Source of the DNA: Streptomyces sp. NBC_01210
Lineage (GTDB): Bacteria > Actinomycetota > Actinomycetes > Streptomycetales > Streptomycetaceae
Direction: 5' to 3'
Assembly: GCF_036010325.1 (NCBI RefSeq)
Contig: NZ_CP108549.1
Span: forward strand, 6,634,001 to 6,698,000
Length of the DNA stretch: 64,000 bases
A program made the translations under genes and the position numbers. Every line of letters begins with the position of its first letter. Within the stretch, counting starts at the first letter, position 1. Of this stretch, positions 58,911 to 64,000 are shown piece by piece. Below the pieces are notes generated by a model, which had not been told where the DNA came from, made no database searches, and worked only from the letters and a program-made list of their open reading frames with translations.

Positions 58911-59191
58911 GATGCGGTAGATGACGCGGTACATGGCACAGACCGTCCCGCGGATCACCGCCACCGCGCTGATCATGGTCCGGATCTGTGGAGTACTGAC
59001 GGGTTGTGGACAGCGCCGTCACCCGGCACCGCCCCGGTCCCGTACACTTCTCATGGCGATCCGGGTCACCGGGTCGACTTCGCACGCCCCGCCACCACAC
59101 CCTCAGCGGTCGGTGGCCGCGCTCCTCGGTCCCTTGTGGCACGGCGCGTCGGGGCGTCAGGACATAACCGAGAATCCAAGGAGATACGGCC
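58875..59191. other. 317-bp region between the M23 gene and rpsB
   Basis: No gene. It must hold the rpsB promoter; TACACT at 59043-59048 is a possible -10, but no -35 is found at the right distance. The ribosome site AAGGAG lies at 59179-59184. Confidence 0.5.
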
Positions 59192-60115
59192 ATGGCCGTC
59201 GTCACGATGCGGGAGCTGCTGGAAAGCGGCGTCCACTTCGGTCACCAGACCCGTCGTTGGAACCCGAAGATGAAGCGATTCATCTTCACGGAGCGCAACG
59301 GCATCTACATCATCGACCTGCTCCAGTCGCTGTCGTACATCGACCGCGCCTACGAGTTCGTCAAGGAGACCGTCGCCCACGGCGGCTCCATCATGTTCGT
59401 CGGTACCAAGAAGCAGGCCCAGGAGGCCATCGCCGAGCAGGCGACGCGCGTTGGTATGCCGTACGTCAACCAGCGTTGGCTGGGCGGCATGCTCACCAAC
59501 TTCTCCACCGTCTACAAGCGCCTTCAGCGTCTGAAGGAGCTTGAGCAGATCGACTTCGAGGATGTGGCCGCGTCCGGCCTCACCAAGAAGGAGCTCCTGG
59601 TCCTCTCCCGCGAGAAGGCCAAGCTGGAGAAGACCCTCGGTGGTATCCGCGAGATGCAGAAGGTGCCGAGCGCCGTCTGGATCGTCGACACCAAGAAGGA
59701 GCACATCGCCGTCGGTGAGGCGCGCAAGCTCCACATCCCGGTCGTCGCGATCCTCGACACCAACTGCGACCCCGACGAGGTCGACTACAAGATCCCGGGC
59801 AACGACGACGCGATCCGCTCCGTCACCCTGCTCACCCGCGTGATCGCCGACGCCGTCGCCGAGGGCCTCATCGCCCGTTCCGGCGTCGCCACCGGTGACT
59901 CCAAGCCGGGCGAGAAGGCCGCCGGCGAGCCCCTCGCCGAGTGGGAGCGCGACCTCCTCGAGGGCGAGAAGAAGGCCGACTCCGACGAGGCTGCCGAGGC
60001 CGAGAAGCCGGCCGAGGCCCCCGCCGCCGAGGCCGCTGCTGAGGCCCCCGCCGCCGAGGCTGCTGCTGAGGCTCCGGCCGCCGAGGCCCCGGCCGCGGAC
60101 GCCGAGCAGGCCTGA
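59192..60115 (+). CDS. rpsB: 30S ribosomal protein S2
   Basis: Small-subunit protein, 307 aa. The S2 core includes [30 protein letters not shown] and WVVD-like [17 protein letters not shown]. The last 50 residues are an Ala/Glu/Pro repeat ([15 protein letters not shown]), a typical actinobacterial low-complexity tail. Start ATG with AAGGAG. tsf follows after a strong hairpin. Confidence 0.97.
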   Translation: MAVVTMRELLESGVHFGHQTRRWNPKMKRFIFTERNGIYIIDLLQSLSYIDRAYEFVKETVAHGGSIMFVGTKKQAQEAIAEQATRVGMPYVNQRWLGGMLTNFSTVYKRLQRLKELEQIDFEDVAASGLTKKELLVLSREKAKLEKTLGGIREMQKVPSAVWIVDTKKEHIAVGEARKLHIPVVAILDTNCDPDEVDYKIPGNDDAIRSVTLLTRVIADAVAEGLIARSGVATGDSKPGEKAAGEPLAEWERDLLEGEKKADSDEAAEAEKPAEAPAAEAAAEAPAAEAAAEAPAAEAPAADAEQA

Positions 60116-60137
60116 CCTCACAGGTTCGGTAGTTGAC

Positions 60138-60170
60138 GGCGGGGGACGGTGCCATGCACCGGCCCCCGCC
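60138..60170 (+). terminator. rpsB-tsf intergenic attenuator-like hairpin
   Basis: A 15-bp stem with one mismatch (60138-60152 with 60156-60170) and a 3-nt loop. Partial termination here would lower tsf relative to rpsB expression. Confidence 0.6.
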
Positions 60171-60219
60171 GCTCACCCGTAGATCTTCGACTTTCGACTT
60201 TCGAGAGAGATTCAAGGAC

Positions 60220-61056
60220 ATGGCGAACTACACCGCCGCTGACGTCAAGAAGCTCCGTGAGCTCACCGGCGCCGGCATGATGGACTGCAAGAAGGCCCTG
60301 GACGAGGCCGACGGCAACGTCGACAAGGCCGTCGAGCTGCTCCGCGTCAAGGGCCAGAAGGGCGTCGCCAAGCGCGAGGGCCGCAGCGCGGAGAACGGCG
60401 CCGTCGTCTCCCTCATCTCCGAGGACAAGACCTCCGGCGTTCTGCTCGAGCTGAAGTGCGAGACGGACTTCGTCGCCAAGGGTGAGAAGTTCCAGGCCGT
60501 CGCCAACACGCTCGCCGCGCACGTGGCCGAGTCCTCCCCGGCCGACATCGAGGCGCTGCTCGCCTCCGAGATCGAGGCCGGCAAGACCGTCCAGGCGTAC
60601 GTCGACGAGGCCAACGCCAACCTCGGCGAGAAGATCGTCCTCGATCGCTTCGCGCAGTTCTCCGGCGGCTACGTGGGTGTGTACATGCACCGCACCATGC
60701 CCGACCTCCCGCCGCAGGTCGGCGTCCTGGTCGAGCTGGACAAGGAGAACGCAGAGATCGCCAAGGACGTCGCGCAGCACATCGCCGCGTTCGCGCCGAA
60801 GTACCTCTCCCGCGACGAGGTTCCGGCCGACGTCGTCGAGAACGAGCGCCGCGTCGCCGAGGCCACCTCGCGCGAGGAGGGCAAGCCCGAGGCCGCCCTG
60901 CCGAAGATCGTCGAGGGGCGCGTCAACGGCTTCTTCAAGGAGGTCACCCTCCTCGACCAGCCGTTCGCCAAGGACAACAAGAAGTCCGTCCAGAAGGTTC
61001 TGGACGAGGCCGGTGTCACGCTGAAGCGCTTCTCGCGCATCCGCGTCGGCGCCTGA
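60220..61056 (+). CDS. tsf: elongation factor Ts
   Basis: Nucleotide exchange factor for EF-Tu, 278 aa. The N-terminal UBA-like domain and signature [16 protein letters not shown] are present, as is the second signature [18 protein letters not shown] at 60220 with AAGGA; a CGACTTTCGACTTTCGA direct repeat lies just upstream. Confidence 0.97.
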   Translation: MANYTAADVKKLRELTGAGMMDCKKALDEADGNVDKAVELLRVKGQKGVAKREGRSAENGAVVSLISEDKTSGVLLELKCETDFVAKGEKFQAVANTLAAHVAESSPADIEALLASEIEAGKTVQAYVDEANANLGEKIVLDRFAQFSGGYVGVYMHRTMPDLPPQVGVLVELDKENAEIAKDVAQHIAAFAPKYLSRDEVPADVVENERRVAEATSREEGKPEAALPKIVEGRVNGFFKEVTLLDQPFAKDNKKSVQKVLDEAGVTLKRFSRIRVGA

Positions 61057-61140
61057 GCCGTACGCGATCGACACGGGAGCCCGCTAGGGTTTCCCACGCA
61101 GTCATCGGCCGCGTAGGCGCCGGACGACCGCAGATCTGAC

Positions 61141-61194
61141 GAGGAGGCCATTGCCGACAGGGGACACCAGCACCCACCGGCAATGGCCTTCCTC
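61141..61194 (+). terminator. tsf-pyrH intergenic hairpin
   Basis: GAGGAGGCCATTGCCG (61141-61156) pairs with CGGCAATGGCC-T-TCCTC (61178-61194) with one bulge and a 21-nt loop. It ends about 20 nt before the pyrH start. Confidence 0.6.
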
Positions 61195-61216
61195 GTATGT
61201 GCACGAGGAGATCTCC

Positions 61217-62002
61217 ATGAACAAGGGCGCGCACGCCAACCAGGCTGCCGACGACAAGAGCGACGACCAGGACGGCAAGAAGATCGGGCGCTTCATGCTG
61301 AAGCTGTCCGGTGAGGCGTTCGCCGGCGGCGGGGCGCTCGGCGTCGACCCCGACGTCGTACACGCCATGGCGCGCGAGATCGCGGCGGTCGTCCGCGACG
61401 GCGCGGAGATCGCGGTCGTCATCGGCGGCGGCAACTTCTTCCGCGGGGCCGAGCTCCAGCAGCGGGGCATGGACCGGGCCCGCTCCGACTACATGGGCAT
61501 GCTCGGTACGGTGATGAACTGCCTCGCTCTCCAGGACTTCCTGGAGAAGGAGGGCATCGACTCGCGCGTCCAGACCGCCATCACCATGGGCCAGGTCGCG
61601 GAGCCCTACATCCCGCTGCGCGCTGTGCGTCACCTGGAGAAGGGCCGCGTCGTCATCTTCGGCGCCGGTATGGGTATGCCGTACTTCTCCACCGACACCA
61701 CCGCCGCCCAGCGCGCCCTGGAGATCGACGCCGAGGCCCTGCTGATGGGCAAGAACGGTGTCGACGGGGTCTATGACTCCGACCCCAAGACCAACCCCGA
61801 CGCGGTGAAGTTCGATGCGCTGGAGTACGGCGAGGTGCTCTCCCGCAACCTCAAGGTCGCCGACGCCACCGCCATCACGCTCTGCCGCGACAACAACCTT
61901 CCGATCCTTGTCTTCGAACTGCTCACCGCAGGCAATATCGCTCGCGCCGTCAAGGGTGAGAAGATCGGCACTCTCGTGAGCGACCAGGGCACCCGGGCCT
62001 GA
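61217..62002 (+). CDS. pyrH: uridylate kinase
   Basis: Phosphorylates UMP to UDP; bacterial hexameric enzyme of the amino-acid kinase fold. The 261-aa protein has [25 protein letters not shown] and [20 protein letters not shown]. An extra charged N-terminus (about 22 residues) precedes the core. ATG with GAGGAG upstream. Part of rpsB-tsf-pyrH-frr. Confidence 0.96.
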   Translation: MNKGAHANQAADDKSDDQDGKKIGRFMLKLSGEAFAGGGALGVDPDVVHAMAREIAAVVRDGAEIAVVIGGGNFFRGAELQQRGMDRARSDYMGMLGTVMNCLALQDFLEKEGIDSRVQTAITMGQVAEPYIPLRAVRHLEKGRVVIFGAGMGMPYFSTDTTAAQRALEIDAEALLMGKNGVDGVYDSDPKTNPDAVKFDALEYGEVLSRNLKVADATAITLCRDNNLPILVFELLTAGNIARAVKGEKIGTLVSDQGTRA

Positions 62003-62126
62003 CTCGGGCGAGTCCCTCGAGGGATGGACAAAGCCCTGCCGGTCGGACACCGTGCAGGGGAACGCGACACAGGTTCCGCCGGCCCTGTTGCACGCCGGGC
62101 CTACTCAAGACACGCAGGAGCAAGTG

Positions 62127-62684
62127 GTGATCGAAGAGACCCTCCTCGAGGCCGAGGAGAAGATGGAGAAGGCCGTCCTGGTCGCCAAGGATGACTTCGC
62201 CGCGATCCGCACCGGACGTGCGCACCCGGCGATGTTCAACAAGATCGTGGCGGACTACTACGGTGCGCTGACCCCGATCAACCAGCTGGCCTCGTTCTCG
62301 GTTCCCGAGGCGCGCATGGCCGTGGTGACCCCGTTCGACAAGACCGCACTGCGCAATATCGAGCAGGCGATCCGCGACTCCGACCTCGGCGTCAACCCGA
62401 GCAACGACGGCAATATCATCCGGGTGGTGTTCCCCGAGCTCACTCAGGACCGCCGCAAGGAGTACATCAAGGTCGCCAAGACCAAGGCCGAGGACTCCAA
62501 GATCTCGATCCGCTCCGTCCGCCGCAAGGCAAAGGAGACGATCGACAAGCTGATCAAGGACGGCGAGGTCGGCGAGGACGAGGGCCGCCGCGCGGAGAAG
62601 GAGCTCGACGACACCACCGCGAAGTACGTCGCGCAGGTGGACGAGCTGCTCAAGCACAAGGAAGCCGAGCTGCTCGAGGTCTGA
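62127..62684 (+). CDS. frr: ribosome recycling factor
   Basis: With EF-G, splits post-termination ribosomes. Exactly 185 aa, the usual length. Contains the signature regions [19 protein letters not shown] and [20 protein letters not shown]. Two consecutive GTG codons (62124, 62127) compete; 62127 is 6 nt from CAGGAG and is preferred. Stop overlaps the cdsA ATG. Confidence 0.97.
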   Translation: MIEETLLEAEEKMEKAVLVAKDDFAAIRTGRAHPAMFNKIVADYYGALTPINQLASFSVPEARMAVVTPFDKTALRNIEQAIRDSDLGVNPSNDGNIIRVVFPELTQDRRKEYIKVAKTKAEDSKISIRSVRRKAKETIDKLIKDGEVGEDEGRRAEKELDDTTAKYVAQVDELLKHKEAELLEV

Positions 62685-63796
62685 TGAACGACTCTTCCTG
62701 GGGGGCCCCGCCGAGAGCCGGTTACTGGGGGCCGCCCGACCAGGGGCCTGCCCCGGCGGGTCCCGCATACGATGAGCATGACGCACAGCAGACTCGGCCC
62801 ATGCCCATCGTGCCGGACTTTCCCGACGCAGGTAGAGACGCCGATGACCCTGACGACGGCGACGACCGCAACGACCGCGACCGGGGGGCCGCTCGGCTGA
62901 GTGGTCCCCTGTCCCGCGACGAGATGCCGCAGGAGCCCATGCCCACCCCGCCGCCGGCGGCACCCGAGCCGCCGCAGAAGAAGCGGGCCGGCCGTGATCT
63001 ACGGGCGGCCATAGGGGTAGGCGTCGGCCTCGGCGCGGTGATCGTCGCGTCGCTCTTCATCGTCAAGGCCGTGTTCGTCGGCGTGATAGCGGTCGCCGTC
63101 GTGGTCGGGCTCTGGGAACTGACGTCCCGGCTCGAGGAGCGCAAGCAGATCAAGGCACCGCTGGTGCCCCTCGCGGTCGGCGGCGCGGCGATGGTTGTGG
63201 CCGGCTATGTGCGCGGTGCGGAGGGCGCATGGGTCGCCATGGCGCTCACGGCGCTCGCGGTGCTGGTCTGGCGGATGACCGAACCGCCCGAGGGTTATCT
63301 GAAAGACGTCACGGCGGGCGTCTTCGCCGCGTTCTATGTGCCTTTCCTGGCGACGTTCGTCGCGATGATGCTCACCGCGGACGACGGGCCGCAGCGGGTA
63401 CTCACCTTCCTGGTGCTGACGGTGGTCAGCGACACGGGTGCGTACGCCGTCGGCTGGCGCTTCGGCAAGCACAAGCTCGCGCCGCGCATCAGCCCCGGGA
63501 AGACTCGCGAAGGCCTGCTCGGCGCGGTGGCGTTCGCGATGGCGGCGGGCGCGCTGCTCATGGAGTTCGTGATCGACAACGGCACCTGGTGGCAGGGGTT
63601 GCTGCTAGGCTTCGCGGTCGCGGCCAGCGCCACGCTGGGTGACCTGGGCGAGTCGATGATCAAGCGAGACCTGGGCATCAAGGACATGGGTACGCTGCTG
63701 CCGGGCCACGGCGGCATCATGGACCGGCTCGACTCGCTGCTGCCGACGGCTCCGGTCGTCTGGCTACTGATGGTGATCTTCGTAGGTGGCGGCTGA
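62684..63796 (+). CDS. cdsA: phosphatidate cytidylyltransferase
   Basis: Makes CDP-diacylglycerol for phospholipid synthesis. The first 110 residues form a Pro/Asp-rich cytoplasmic extension; then about 8 membrane segments follow, ending in the complete family signature GESMIKRDLGIKDMGTLLPG-HGGIMDRLD. Total 370 aa, longer than E. coli CdsA because of the N-terminal extension. ATG overlaps the frr stop by one base. Confidence 0.95.
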   Translation: MNDSSWGAPPRAGYWGPPDQGPAPAGPAYDEHDAQQTRPMPIVPDFPDAGRDADDPDDGDDRNDRDRGAARLSGPLSRDEMPQEPMPTPPPAAPEPPQKKRAGRDLRAAIGVGVGLGAVIVASLFIVKAVFVGVIAVAVVVGLWELTSRLEERKQIKAPLVPLAVGGAAMVVAGYVRGAEGAWVAMALTALAVLVWRMTEPPEGYLKDVTAGVFAAFYVPFLATFVAMMLTADDGPQRVLTFLVLTVVSDTGAYAVGWRFGKHKLAPRISPGKTREGLLGAVAFAMAAGALLMEFVIDNGTWWQGLLLGFAVAASATLGDLGESMIKRDLGIKDMGTLLPGHGGIMDRLDSLLPTAPVVWLLMVIFVGGG

Positions 63797-64000
63797 CCTG
63801 CGCGTTCGTATGTGAGGCGTTGATGAGGGGTTCGTTGTCCACAGGGCGGCGGGCCCCTCTTCTTCCTGTGGCTGGGGCGGGCGGCCGTACCGGCTTACCC
63901 AGGCTAGAGCCAGGCCCTCCAGGACAAGGAACAGCACGCGGTCCTGGGACTCGGCGGAAGTGCGGAGTCCCAGGGCTCGCTTCTTCAACGGCACTAGCTC
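63797..64000. other. 204 bp after cdsA at the window end
   Basis: No supported gene. It holds a perfect 10-bp inverted repeat CCTGGGACTC/GAGTCCCAGG (63943-63952 with 63965-63974), possibly a terminator of the rpsB-cdsA unit or of a gene beyond the window. Confidence 0.5.

Noticed and set aside
63764..63994. 76-codon minus-strand open frame at the window end
   Set aside because: It overlaps the 3' end of cdsA, has no family resemblance I can name, and its start is at the window edge.

Overview
The window is 64 kb of very GC-rich chromosomal DNA with frequent GTG starts, dense same-strand gene clusters and classic actinobacterial markers (lysine-tailed HU, WhiG, NsdA, AbsB-type RNase III, a run of four signal peptidases, PII with Tyr51, F420 pathway gene cofC). 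Gene content and order match the conserved core of a Streptomyces chromosome from leuCD to cdsA. There is no rRNA gene, CRISPR array, prophage or insertion sequence. Most of the DNA is housekeeping, and the interest lies in a few decayed or oddly arranged loci and in control elements.

Layout. 1-12.4 kb: leuCD, a small conserved gene, hup with its lysine tail, cofC, an acyltransferase with gpsA, ddl, a DUF3515 lipoprotein, an Lrp-type effector-domain protein, thiL-thiD, rpmB, and a FakA/DAK2 protein. 12.4-23 kb: recG-rsmD-coaD, a DivIVA-like coiled-coil protein with a glutamine/proline-rich tail, DUF177-rpmF-rnc, mutM, a divergent HxlR regulator/flavodoxin-fold pair with a clear operator, a CAP-domain protein, acylphosphatase and a 72-aa coiled-coil protein. 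23-32 kb: smc, glcP, a luciferase-like oxidoreductase, the remnant of a cytosine permease, and ftsY. 32-43 kb: a stand-alone prim-pol-like protein, nsdA, the nitrogen operon amtB-glnK-glnD with a GlnR-type site, ffh, and an FtsH-type protease. 43-53 kb: a methyltransferase divergent from a eukaryote/archaeon-type ProRS, a SprT-like protein, rpsP-khpA-rimM-trmD-rplS, then sipWXYZ and a Nudix hydrolase. 53-64 kb: DUF2469, yraN-comM-dprA, whiG, a TetR regulator facing an M23 peptidase, and rpsB-tsf-pyrH-frr-cdsA.

How the genes fit together: ffh, ftsY and the four signal peptidases cover co-translational targeting and signal-peptide removal. rpsP to rplS and rpsB to frr are ribosome and translation clusters. 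amtB-glnK-glnD forms ammonium uptake with PII signalling. smc and hup organise the nucleoid. nsdA, whiG and rnc (absB) link the region to development and antibiotic control. Many gene ends carry long perfect hairpins without a T-tract, as is usual in Streptomyces; two of them (before smc and after ffh) do have T-rich tails.

The points most worth a second look are the M23 gene whose frame runs antisense through all of the tetR gene, the internally deleted permease, the 88-bp sipX/sipY overlap, the prim-pol-like gene beside nsdA, and the structured leader of the 72-aa coiled-coil gene. Nothing here is clearly a new multi-gene system.
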